53,296 bases of DNA from Ralstonia pickettii. Its GTDB lineage: Bacteria > Pseudomonadota > Gammaproteobacteria > Burkholderiales > Burkholderiaceae. The notes beneath the pieces are model-generated. The model was given only the letters and a program-made list of their open reading frames with translations, did no database searches and was not told where the DNA came from. Each line of letters starts with the position of its first letter. Within the stretch, counting starts at the first letter, position 1. The stretch is taken from positions 1 to 53,296 of the forward strand of contig NZ_MCGB01000063.1 in assembly GCF_001699815.1 (NCBI RefSeq). Reading direction: 5' to 3'. Shown here piece by piece: positions 46,351 through 53,296 of this stretch. Made by a program: the position numbers and the translations under genes.

Positions 46351-47306
46351 GCGGAAAGCGGAAGAGAGTGCGAGGCGGCGGCCTCGTCGCGGGCCGCCCA
46401 GCGCTGTGCGTGCCGCGCAGCCAGCGCGATGGTCTGCGCGTGGACGGCCACGGTATCGTCGATATTGTTGCCGTAGCCGCCCGCCATGGTAACGGCAATC
46501 GGTATGCGCCGTTGATATGCGAAATCGAAGACTTCCTGGTCGCGCCGGGCCAGACCCTGGAGAGTCAGTTTGAGCCGGCCGAGGCGATCGCCCTCGTGCG
46601 GGTCCGCGCCGGCCAGATAGATGATCAACTGTGGCTTGAAGCGCCCGGCCAGGATATCGAGAGCGCCAGTCAGCGCCTGCAGATAGTCCTCGTCGCCGCA
46701 GCCATCGTGCAGGCCGATGTCCAGATCCGAGGCTTCTTTGCGGAACGGGTAGTTCTTCTCTCCATGCAAGGACAAGGTGAAAACAGCCGCGTCATCGCGC
46801 AGGATCGACGCCGTGCCGTTGCCCTGATGTACGTCGAGATCGACGATGGCGACCGGAAAATTCGCCGGCGTCCTGCCCGGCCGGCGCTGAATCCAGCGCG
46901 AGGCGATGGCAGCGTCGTTGAATACACAGAAACCGCCGCCCTTGTCCGCATAGGCATGGTGCGTGCCGCCCGCCAAATTGACGGCAATGCCATCCGCCAG
47001 CGCAGCCTCGCACGCGGCCATCGTGGCCCCCGCCGAACGGCGGCTGCGCTCGACCATTTCCGGCGACCAGGGAAACCCGATCTCCCGCTGACGCGCGGGG
47101 TCAAGCCGCCCGGCGCTTACCGCCTCAACATATTCAGACGTGTGCGCCAGCAGCAACGCGTCGTCATCGGCCCGCGGCGCCTCATGCATGGATAGCCCCG
47201 GCACGTCGGCCAGAACCCGTGCGCGCAGGTCGCTGTACTTGCGCATTGGAAACCGATGGCCCGGCGGCAGCGGCAAGACAAAGTGGTCGGTATAGAACGC
47301 CCGCAT
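46347..47306 (-). CDS. Histone-deacetylase-family amidohydrolase
   Basis: Arginase/deacetylase-fold enzyme (319 aa) of the acetoin-utilisation/acetylpolyamine amidohydrolase class. The zinc- and proton-relay motifs are visible: GGTHHAYADKGGGFCVFND (His-His) and VDLDVHQGNGTA (zinc Asp, His), with AGADPHEGD and AGGYGNN at the C-terminal site. The bacterial substrate is unknown; acetylated polyamines or proteins are possible. ATG 47306 has a poor SD. Confidence 0.9.
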   Translation of the reverse strand: MRAFYTDHFVLPLPPGHRFPMRKYSDLRARVLADVPGLSMHEAPRADDDALLLAHTSEYVEAVSAGRLDPARQREIGFPWSPEMVERSRRSAGATMAACEAALADGIAVNLAGGTHHAYADKGGGFCVFNDAAIASRWIQRRPGRTPANFPVAIVDLDVHQGNGTASILRDDAAVFTLSLHGEKNYPFRKEASDLDIGLHDGCGDEDYLQALTGALDILAGRFKPQLIIYLAGADPHEGDRLGRLKLTLQGLARRDQEVFDFAYQRRIPIAVTMAGGYGNNIDDTVAVHAQTIALAARHAQRWAARDEAAASHSLPLSA

Positions 47307-47515
47307 GTGAATAACAAATCGCAACGCAACAAAAATAGCACTCGGGCGCATCGTAACCTACGCTGCACTCGTATGTTTTTTGAGACGGATTTGCGGCCAG
47401 AGTTGGTCAAATGCATTTCGCATGCACCACGGACGCGCATTTTCCTGCCACAAAAAATTATGCCAAACGGTTGGTCACGCAATTCCTGTGCACGGAAAAT
47501 CAACGAATTCTGTTT

Positions 47516-47585
47516 TTTGTGCGATGCACAAAGGACGCTTGACACTGGTTTGACATTCAACAACAATGAAATTGTTGCGATGCAC
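47516..47585 (+). promoter_or_regulatory. phaP promoter with PhaR-type operators
   Basis: TTGACA (47539-47544), 17-base spacer, AACAAT (47562-47567). A 17-base palindrome TTTGTGC-GAT-GCACAAA (47516-47532) lies just before the -35, and its core GCGATGCAC (47521-47529) recurs at 47577-47585 near the start site. PhaR repression is the expected regulator. The rest of the 47307-47705 gap holds no gene. Confidence 0.7.
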
Positions 47586-47705
47586 CATCCCTAATTCATC
47601 GCGATGTCGCCTGGAAGGCCCGACGCAGACCGTCATGCTTTGTACATCTGGGCGATCTAAATTTTCATTTTGATTCCCACCCACCTTTGTATTTGGAGAG
47701 ACAAC

Positions 47706-48287
47706 ATGCTGACTCAGGAACAGATCGCTGCGGCGCATAAGGCCAACCTGGAAACGTTCTTCGGCCTGACCAACAAGGCATTTGAAGGCGTCGAAAAGCT
47801 GGTCGAACTGAACCTGCAGGTCGTCAAGGCTACCCTGGCCGAGAACGTCGAACACGCCAAGAAGGCACTGACCGCCAAGGACGCCCAAGAGCTGCTGTCG
47901 GTGCAAACCGCCGCAGTGCAGCCGCTGGCTGAAAAGGTTCTGGCTTACAGCCGTCACCTGTACGAAATCGCTTCGGACACGCAAACTGAATTCAGCAAGG
48001 CTGCTGAAGCGCAAATCGCTGAAAACAGCCGCAAGCTGCAAGCGCTGGTCGACAACGTGTCGAAGAACGCTCCGGCCGGTTCGGAATCGGCAGTTGCCCT
48101 GGTGAAGTCGGCTCTGTCGGCCGCCAACAACGCTTACGACTCGGTGCAGAAGGCCACCAAGCAAGCTGTGGAACTGGCTGAAAGCAACTTCCACGCTGCT
48201 GCCAACGCTGCCAGCAAGGCAACCGCTCAAGCATCGGCCCAAGCGCGCGCTGCCACCGGCAAGAAGTCGGCAACGACCGCTGCGTAA
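47706..48287 (+). CDS. phaP: Phasin PhaP
   Basis: PHB-granule surface protein (193 aa), close to R. eutropha PhaP1 in length and pattern ([63 protein letters not shown]). The chain is an Ala/Lys/Glu-rich amphipathic helix set; the tail is Ala/Thr/Lys-rich. The ATG follows GGAGAG. It is the major granule coat and the classic PhaR target, and lies 25 kb from phaCAB. A strong terminator follows. Confidence 0.96.
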   Translation: MLTQEQIAAAHKANLETFFGLTNKAFEGVEKLVELNLQVVKATLAENVEHAKKALTAKDAQELLSVQTAAVQPLAEKVLAYSRHLYEIASDTQTEFSKAAEAQIAENSRKLQALVDNVSKNAPAGSESAVALVKSALSAANNAYDSVQKATKQAVELAESNFHAAANAASKATAQASAQARAATGKKSATTAA

Positions 48288-48325
48288 GCGCTAAGCTGCT
48301 TTCTTTAGTCCTCTGATTGTTGAAG

Positions 48326-48356
48326 CGGGCCTCCTTCGGGAGGCCCGTTTTGTTTT
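48326..48356 (+). terminator. Terminator of phaP
   Basis: CGGGCCTCC (48326-48334) / GGAGGCCCG (48339-48347) stem with a 4-base loop, then TTTTGTTTT. Confidence 0.9.
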
Positions 48357-48508
48357 GGCCGTCGAGCCATCCTCCAAACACATCGTTTGCGTGCATTTAC
48401 GCGGAACCCAAACGCGCGGCCGCTGGTCCATCCCACCGTGTTCGTTGGATTGTCTCCTCGGTCCCGCTACCGAAACCTGTCCTCAGTGGTGATCAGTGGG
48501 TACCTTTG

Positions 48509-48530
48509 CCCGGCTTCGGCCGGGTTTTTT
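48509..48530 (+). terminator. Unassigned terminator between phaP and the next gene
   Basis: CCCGGC-TTCG-GCCGGG stem-loop followed by TTTTTT. It lies 160 bases after the phaP terminator and 100 bases before the next gene start, so it does not close an annotated gene; it may end a short RNA starting after 48357. Confidence 0.8.
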
Positions 48531-48627
48531 GTGTGCATGGGAAACGTCTCCTCTTCAAATTGCGAACTTTTACACGCAGCCGACGCTCCATTCTGTATTG
48601 CGGTTCGCCGCCCTCTTCTCCTTCCCA

Positions 48628-49188
48628 ATGTCTCGCGAATCCATGGCCAAGCGAAGTCTGATCGTCGCGGCTGCGCTTATCCTGCTGTTAGAAGAGTGGA
48701 TCTGGAACGTCATGCGACAGGTAACCGCCCGTCTGGCGGCGCATCCCTGGGTCCAAGCGGCGGAGCGGAAGTTGGCGCAACTGGAGCCCATCGAAGCCCT
48801 CTGTGCCTTTGCCCTGCCAATGCTCGCATTGCTGCCGTTCAAGCTGGCGGCCGTCTACGTGCTGGCGCGGGGCCACCTCATTGCAGGCGCCATCGTTCTG
48901 GTCGCAGCGAAAATCGTCAGTACGGGGCTGGGCGTGCGCATCTATTCCGCCGTGCGCCCACAGTTGCACACGATCGCCTGGTATGCCCGCTGGGAATCCG
49001 CGTTCCTGGCATGGAAGCAGCGCATGCTGGCCACCCTGCAAGCAACATCGACCTGGCAAGCCTTCCAGGTACGAATTGCCGTCTGGCGCGCCCGTCGACA
49101 TGGGACGATGCAGCAGATATGGCGCCGCCTGATCGCGGCAGTGCGCGTGCTACGTCGGCATCGGCGCCCAGCCGAGCCTCGGCACTGA
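48628..49188 (+). CDS. Membrane protein of unknown function
   Basis: A 186-aa protein with about three hydrophobic segments (about residues 11-23, 52-70 and 75-92), and a basic, helical C-terminal half with several Trp and Arg (MQQIWRRLIAAVRVLRRHRR). No family is recognised. The ATG at 48628 (or 48643) is chosen; the frame runs 44 codons further upstream across the unassigned terminator. It converges on lpdA and is closed by a perfect terminator. Confidence 0.7.
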   Translation: MSRESMAKRSLIVAAALILLLEEWIWNVMRQVTARLAAHPWVQAAERKLAQLEPIEALCAFALPMLALLPFKLAAVYVLARGHLIAGAIVLVAAKIVSTGLGVRIYSAVRPQLHTIAWYARWESAFLAWKQRMLATLQATSTWQAFQVRIAVWRARRHGTMQQIWRRLIAAVRVLRRHRRPAEPRH

Positions 49189-49206
49189 CCTGCCGCCGAT
49201 CATCCC

Positions 49207-49244
49207 AAACAAAAGGGCCGCCCATTCGAGCGGCCCTTTTGTTT
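49207..49244. terminator. Bidirectional terminator downstream of lpdA
   Basis: A 15-bp perfect stem AAACAAAAGGGCCGC / GCGGCCCTTTTGTTT with an 8-base loop. It terminates the membrane-protein gene and the aceF-bph-lpdA transcript. Confidence 0.95.
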
Positions 49245-49292
49245 GCCAGCCAGATCCGGAGTTGCCTCCACACTCTGGCGGTTAATTGCAGT

Positions 49293-51074
49293 TCATCGCT
49301 TACGAGCCGGGGGCACGTCCGTGCAAACACCCTCGTAGATTTCCGCAGCCATGCCCACCGACTCACCCAGCGTCGGGTGCGGGTGGATGGTCTTGCCGAT
49401 GTCCACGGCGTCCACGCCCATCTCGATGGCCAGGCAGATTTCGCCGATCAAGTCGCCGGCGTGCGTGCCAACGATGCCGCCACCGATGATGCGGTGCGTT
49501 TCCTCGTCGAAGATCAACTTCGTGAAGCCTTCGTCGCGGCCGTTGGCAATCGCGCGGCCCGAAGCGGCCCACGGGAACACGCCCTTGCCGTACTTGATGC
49601 CCTGCGCCTTGCACTGGTCTTCGGTCAGACCTGCCCAGGCCACTTCCGGATCGGTATAGGCGACCGACGGAATCTGCTTGGCATCGAAATACGCCTTCTC
49701 GCCGTGCGCGGCTTCTGCCGCCACGTGACCTTCATGCACGGCCTTGTGTGCCAGCATCGGCTGCCCCACGAGGTCGCCGATCGCGAAGATGTGCGGCACA
49801 TTCGTGCGCTGTTGCTTATCCACGTCGATGAAGCCACGGTCGGTCACCGCCACGCCGGCCTTCTCGGCGCCAATGCGCTTGCCGTTCGGGGTGCGGCCCA
49901 CGGCCACCAGCACCATGTCATAGCGTTGCGGCTCGGCAGGTGCGGCTTCGCCCTCGAACTTGACGTAAATGCCGTCCGGCTTGGCCTCGACCCCGACCGT
50001 CTTGGTCTTGAGCATGACCTTGTCGAAGCGGCTCTTGTTCATCTTGTCCCACACCTTGACGAGGTCGCGGTCAGCGCCCTGCATCAGGCCATCGAGCATT
50101 TCCACCACGTCGATGCGGGCGCCCAGCGTGCTGTACACGGTCGCCATTTCCAGGCCGATGATGCCGCCCCCGATGACCAGCATCCTGCCCGGCACTTCGC
50201 GCAGCTCCAGCGCGCCGGTCGAATCGACGATGCGCGGATCTTCCGGAATGAACGGCAGCTTCACGGCCTCGCTGCCTGCAGCGATGATCGCCTTGGCAAA
50301 ACGGATGACCTTCTTCTCGCCCGTCGTTGCCTTGCCGTCGCCGTCCGTCAGTTGCACTTCGAGGTGATTCGGATCCAGGAACGTGCCAACACCGCGCACG
50401 ACCTGCACCTTGCGTGCCTTGGCCATGCCGGCCAGCCCGCCGGTCAGCTTGCCGATGACGGACTCCTTGTGCTTGCGCAGTTGGTTGATATCAACCGTCG
50501 GCTCGCTGTAGACAATGCCGTGTGCGGCCATCGCCTTGACTTCGTCCATGACGGCCGCCGTGTGCAGCAACGCCTTCGACGGGATACACCCCACGTTCAG
50601 GCAAACGCCGCCCAGCGTTGAGAAACGCTCCACCAGCACAGTGTTCATGCCCAGATCCGCACTGCGGAATGCGGCCGAATAACCGCCCGGGCCGGAGCCC
50701 AGGACGAGCATCTCGCACTCGATGTCGGCGCCGCCGGCGTGCTTGGCCGCTTGCGGTGCCGGGGCTGATGCTGCCGGTGCGGCAGCCGGTGCTGGGGCCG
50801 GAGCCGGCGCTTGTGCAGGTCCTGGAGCAGCAGCCGCGCCAGCTTCCGCCGTCGCGATCACCGTGCCCTTGCTGACCTTGTCGCCCACCTTGACTTTTAC
50901 GTCGACGATCTTGCCAGCCACCTCCGACGGCACTTCCATGCTGGCCTTGTCGGATTCCAGCACGATCAGCGACTGCTCGGGCGCCACGGTATCGCCCGCC
51001 TTGATCAGCACTTCGATGACTTCCACCGCATCGAAATCGCCGATGTCCGGCACCTTGATTTCCACCACGCTCAT
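49293..51074 (-). CDS. lpdA: Dihydrolipoyl dehydrogenase with lipoyl domain
   Basis: E3 subunit (593 aa) of the pyruvate dehydrogenase complex. It has an N-terminal lipoyl domain with lipoyl Lys43 (ESDKASME), an Ala/Pro-rich linker (about 80-118), then the FAD/NAD domain with [10 protein letters not shown], redox disulfide Cys158/Cys163 ([12 protein letters not shown]) and C-terminal His-Glu in [13 protein letters not shown] 51074 follows AGGAGTCAGGA. The lipoyl-domain E3 is typical of Burkholderiaceae PDH. bph lies 58 bases upstream. Confidence 0.95.
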   Translation of the reverse strand: MSVVEIKVPDIGDFDAVEVIEVLIKAGDTVAPEQSLIVLESDKASMEVPSEVAGKIVDVKVKVGDKVSKGTVIATAEAGAAAAPGPAQAPAPAPAPAAAPAASAPAPQAAKHAGGADIECEMLVLGSGPGGYSAAFRSADLGMNTVLVERFSTLGGVCLNVGCIPSKALLHTAAVMDEVKAMAAHGIVYSEPTVDINQLRKHKESVIGKLTGGLAGMAKARKVQVVRGVGTFLDPNHLEVQLTDGDGKATTGEKKVIRFAKAIIAAGSEAVKLPFIPEDPRIVDSTGALELREVPGRMLVIGGGIIGLEMATVYSTLGARIDVVEMLDGLMQGADRDLVKVWDKMNKSRFDKVMLKTKTVGVEAKPDGIYVKFEGEAAPAEPQRYDMVLVAVGRTPNGKRIGAEKAGVAVTDRGFIDVDKQQRTNVPHIFAIGDLVGQPMLAHKAVHEGHVAAEAAHGEKAYFDAKQIPSVAYTDPEVAWAGLTEDQCKAQGIKYGKGVFPWAASGRAIANGRDEGFTKLIFDEETHRIIGGGIVGTHAGDLIGEICLAIEMGVDAVDIGKTIHPHPTLGESVGMAAEIYEGVCTDVPPARKR

Positions 51075-51132
51075 TCCTGACTCCTTGTTCTTGTCGTCGG
51101 CACCCGGCATCGCCCGGGCCCGCTGACGCTTT

Positions 51133-51705
51133 TCAATCCTGCAGACGTACTGTGTGCACTTCGATCGGACCGCCCGAGCTCTTGTCGAATTCCACGCCTG
51201 CGGACACGCCCACCTGTGCAACGTCCGCCGCCGACTTGCCCGGCATGTCAAACACCGCCGACATGGCTCCCAGCGCAAAATTGCGCCCCGAGCCAATGCC
51301 CCAGAAGCGGTCGAACGAAAACACCTCGCGGTACGAATAGACGCCGTAGATGCCGGTGGCGTTGGCGATCAGGCAGGTGATCTGCGACGACTCGTACGGG
51401 TCGTCGTCGTCCTCCTTGGTGTTGACGAAATACTCGTCCTTGAGCTTTTCGTGCACCTTGAGGAAGGTCCGGAAGACGTCGTCACGCGTGCCGAGGCGAC
51501 ACTCATCGGCCAGACCCGCTAACAGACTCCGCATGACCGGGAAGTGGGCCGTCGTGCCCGCCAGCGCGATCAGCGAATCGCCCACCTGGAAGATCTTCTG
51601 GTTCTGCTCGTAGCCACGCGCCAGGCGCGTATCGCCGAACGTCACCAGCGAATCGGCCGCAATCGCCACTTCGCCGTCTTTCTTGACCACCACGCACGTC
51701 GTCAT
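51133..51705 (-). CDS. bph: Betaproteobacterial proteasome homolog (BPH)
   Basis: A 190-aa Ntn-hydrolase of the proteasome/HslV fold, matching the BPH group known from betaproteobacteria. After Met removal the nucleophile is Thr1 ([11 protein letters not shown]), with Asp17 in [10 protein letters not shown]; the third catalytic Lys is probably Lys36 (NQKIF) after a short insertion relative to Hsl[14 protein letters not shown] carries the conserved Ser-Gly loop. The substrates, inhibitors and any ATPase partner are unknown. It lies between lpdA (58 bases) and aceF (105 bases) on the same strand, so it is likely co-transcribed with pyruvate dehydrogenase. HslV and Anbu are ruled out by sequence and length. 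Confidence 0.85.
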   Translation of the reverse strand: MTTCVVVKKDGEVAIAADSLVTFGDTRLARGYEQNQKIFQVGDSLIALAGTTAHFPVMRSLLAGLADECRLGTRDDVFRTFLKVHEKLKDEYFVNTKEDDDDPYESSQITCLIANATGIYGVYSYREVFSFDRFWGIGSGRNFALGAMSAVFDMPGKSAADVAQVGVSAGVEFDKSSGGPIEVHTVRLQD

Positions 51706-51810
51706 GTCGTCCTCGCCATCAATCCACTGACCAGTCCGCCGACCGCTGCAAACCCAACCGGGCCGGCACGCACAGGCCCGAAGCCAGATGCGTGCCGCGC
51801 CCGCGTGGGC

Positions 51811-53109
51811 TTACAGGCTGACGCGGCGGAAGTCCGCCAGCACGCTGGCCAGATACGCGTTGAAGCGTGCAGCCTCGGCGCCGTCGATCACGCGGTGATC
51901 GTACGACAGCGACAGCGGCAGCGTCAGGCGCGGCACGAACTGCTTGCCGTCCCAAACGGGCTTCTGATAACCACGCGACAAGCCAAGGATGGCCACTTCC
52001 GGTGCGTTGATGATCGGCGTGAAATGCGTGCCGCCGATGCCGCCCAGTGACGAGATCGAGAAGCAGCCCCCCTGCATCTGGTCCGGCTTGAGCTTGCCTT
52101 CGCGGGCAGCCTTCGACAGGTCCGCCATCTCCTTGGCGATGTCGATCAGACCCTTCTTGTCCGCATCGCGGATCACCGGCACCACGAGCCCGTTGGGCGT
52201 ATCGGCCGCGAAGCCGACGTGGAAGTACTGCTTGAAGACCAGGTTGTCGCCGTCCAGGCTCGCGTTGAAGGTCGGGAATTTCTTCAGCGCGCCCACGACT
52301 GCCTTGATCACGAATGCCAGCATCGTGAACTTCACGCCGGCCTTTTCGTGGTCCTTGTTCATCTGCACGCGGAAGGCTTCCAGTTCGGTGATGTCCGCCT
52401 CGTCGTTGTTGGTGACGTGCGGAATCATGACCCAGTTGCGGTGCAGGTTCGCGCCGGAAATCTTCTTGATACGCGACAGCGGCTTCGGATCGACCGGACC
52501 GAACTTGGTGAAGTCCACCTTCGGCCACGGCAGCAGATTCAACTCACCGCCACCGGCCGGTGCACCCGCGGCAGCCTTGCCCGGCGCCGCAGCCTGGCCG
52601 CTCATCACGCCCTTGACGTAGCGCTGCACGTCTTCCTGCGTGATGCGGTTCTTCGGACCCGTGCCCCCGACCAGATTCACGTTGACGCCCAGCTCGCGCG
52701 CGTACTTGCGCACCGAGGGGCTGGCGTGAGCAGCCTTGCCAACCGTACCGACCGTGTCAGCGGTGTAGGTAGCGGGCGCTGCGGTCGACGCAACTGCGGG
52801 CGCAGCCGCAGGGGCCGGGCTCGGCGCAGCGGCAGCCGGTGCGGACACCGGCGCTTGTGCGGGTGCTGGCGCAGCAGCAGCGCCGCCAGCACCTTCCAGG
52901 ACGACGATCAGCGTGCCTTGCGACACGGCATCGCCCACCTTCACGCGGATTTCCTTGACCGTGCCGGCAGCCGGCGACGGCACGTCCATCGTGGCCTTGT
53001 CCGATTCCAGCGTGATCAGCGACTGCTCGGCTTCCACCCTGTCGCCCACCTTCACGCTGATTTCGATGACGGGCACGTCGGTGTAGTCGCCGATGTCCGG
53101 CACCTTCAC
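51811..53109 (-). CDS. aceF: Dihydrolipoamide acetyltransferase E2, 5'-truncated
   Basis: E2 of pyruvate dehydrogenase: lipoyl domain (lipoyl Lys38, ESDKATMD), Ala/Pro-rich linker, E1/E3-binding domain (ASPSVRKYARELGVN), catalytic domain with SYDHRVIDGAEA. Only 432 residues from GTG 53109. The frame is open to 53136, where a stop precedes an RPPGGGTVEVKVPDIGDY-like N-terminus; this GGGTV-EVKVPDIG segment is what I expect just before the second lipoyl domain of two-lipoyl Burkholderiaceae E2 proteins. The first lipoyl domain, start codon, ribosome-binding site and aceE are therefore absent, replaced by unrelated sequence. Probably broken here, by rearrangement or misassembly. Confidence 0.75.
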   Translation of the reverse strand: MKVPDIGDYTDVPVIEISVKVGDRVEAEQSLITLESDKATMDVPSPAAGTVKEIRVKVGDAVSQGTLIVVLEGAGGAAAAPAPAQAPVSAPAAAAPSPAPAAAPAVASTAAPATYTADTVGTVGKAAHASPSVRKYARELGVNVNLVGGTGPKNRITQEDVQRYVKGVMSGQAAAPGKAAAGAPAGGGELNLLPWPKVDFTKFGPVDPKPLSRIKKISGANLHRNWVMIPHVTNNDEADITELEAFRVQMNKDHEKAGVKFTMLAFVIKAVVGALKKFPTFNASLDGDNLVFKQYFHVGFAADTPNGLVVPVIRDADKKGLIDIAKEMADLSKAAREGKLKPDQMQGGCFSISSLGGIGGTHFTPIINAPEVAILGLSRGYQKPVWDGKQFVPRLTLPLSLSYDHRVIDGAEAARFNAYLASVLADFRRVSL

Positions 53110-53153
53110 TTCAACCGTGCCGCCGCCAGGCGGACGTCACGCTATTGTTCAGC

Positions 53154-53296
53154 CTAGTCGTTTATCGAGACTAAACGGGAGCGGGAAAACGGCGTGCAGC
53201 CATCCATCGCCACGGCCTGCAATTGGTCCATATCGAGAATCCGGATGTCTTTGCCGCGCACTTCAAGTAGCCGACGCTGCTGCAGTTTCGTCAGCA
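53154..53296 (-). CDS. Crp/Fnr-family regulator, C-terminal fragment
   Basis: The last 47 codons before the stop TAG at 53154-53156 end a reading frame that continues beyond the window edge. The visible residues (LTKLQQRRLLEVRGKDIRIL, then LDMDQLQAVA) look like the C-terminal winged-helix and recognition region of a Crp/Fnr regulator. It is on the same strand as and upstream of aceF, where aceE would be expected. Confidence 0.55.
   Translation of the reverse strand, partial: LTKLQQRRLLEVRGKDIRILDMDQLQAVAMDGCTPFSRSRLVSIND

Noticed and set aside
48387-50621. A 744-codon plus-strand open frame
   Set aside because: It lies opposite lpdA and runs over the unassigned terminator; it is rich in Arg, His and Ala with no domain, typical of antisense frames in GC-rich DNA.
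51133-51705. HslV or Anbu as the identity of the Ntn-hydrolase
   Set aside because: Length, N-terminal sequence and the insertion before the catalytic Lys differ from HslV; it is shorter than Anbu and lacks the usual Anbu neighbours.

Overview
The window reads as a piece of a high-GC (about 60-65 % by eye) betaproteobacterial chromosome, most likely Ralstonia or a close Burkholderiaceae relative. The evidence is a phaC-phaA-phaB-phaR block with dusC, rimO and bktB downstream in the arrangement known from Ralstonia eutropha (Cupriavidus necator), a PhaP1-type phasin, PhaA/PhaB/PhaC/BktB proteins close to the R. eutropha ones as I remember them, and a betaproteobacterial proteasome homolog (BPH). 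It is almost entirely ordinary, densely packed housekeeping sequence. I see no insertion sequence, prophage, CRISPR array or rRNA.

Layout. 1-2.1 kb: OmpR/EnvZ-type two-component pair (the regulator is cut by the window edge). 2.35-3.5 kb: AhpC/AhpD peroxide defence. 3.6-4.85 kb (minus): ispD-ispF isoprenoid genes. 5.0-11.7 kb (plus): mfd, argE, serB and a DUF1016/PDDEXK nuclease-like gene carrying two copies of a short palindrome. 11.8-17.4 kb (minus): dusC, rimO, bktB, an exported protein and metC. 17.6-22.5 kb (minus): phaCAB-phaR, the polyhydroxybutyrate pathway and its repressor. 22.8-32.2 kb: small membrane protein, pgeF, rluD, bamD, a DinG-type helicase, a DUF465 protein, a periplasmic coiled-coil protein, tex, and an Asp/Arg-repeat secreted protein. 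32.3-36.2 kb: kup, small membrane protein, pyrD, initiator tRNA. 36.3-38.5 kb: NUDIX hydrolase and the aat-bpt N-end-rule pair. 38.5-42.5 kb: lutA-lutB lactate-utilisation operon with three small downstream genes, and a divergent IclR regulator. 42.6-47.3 kb: a PBP7-type endopeptidase, then a four-gene operon (deacetylase, EamA transporter, thioesterase, nitroreductase). 47.7-49.2 kb: phasin phaP and a membrane protein. 49.3-53.1 kb (minus): aceF-bph-lpdA. The last ~150 bases hold the 3' end of a Crp/Fnr-family regulator.

How the parts work together. The PHB genes form a coherent system: PhaA condenses acetyl-CoA, PhaB reduces acetoacetyl-CoA, PhaC polymerises, PhaP coats granules, PhaR represses, and BktB supplies longer ketoacyl-CoA. 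The PhaR and PhaP upstream regions share GCGATGCA-type elements that look like PhaR operators. The phaC promoter matches the R. eutropha form (TTGACA-N18-AACAAT), with an inverted repeat filling its spacer. The lactate and pyruvate dehydrogenase genes supply acetyl-CoA to the same pathway.

Most interesting points: a proteasome-like BPH gene sits between the E2 and E3 genes of pyruvate dehydrogenase; the E2 gene has lost its expected N-terminus and aceE at a junction with an unrelated regulator (rearrangement or misassembly); a perfect palindrome is repeated twice in-frame inside the DUF1016 gene; and an unassigned terminator after phaP suggests a short RNA.
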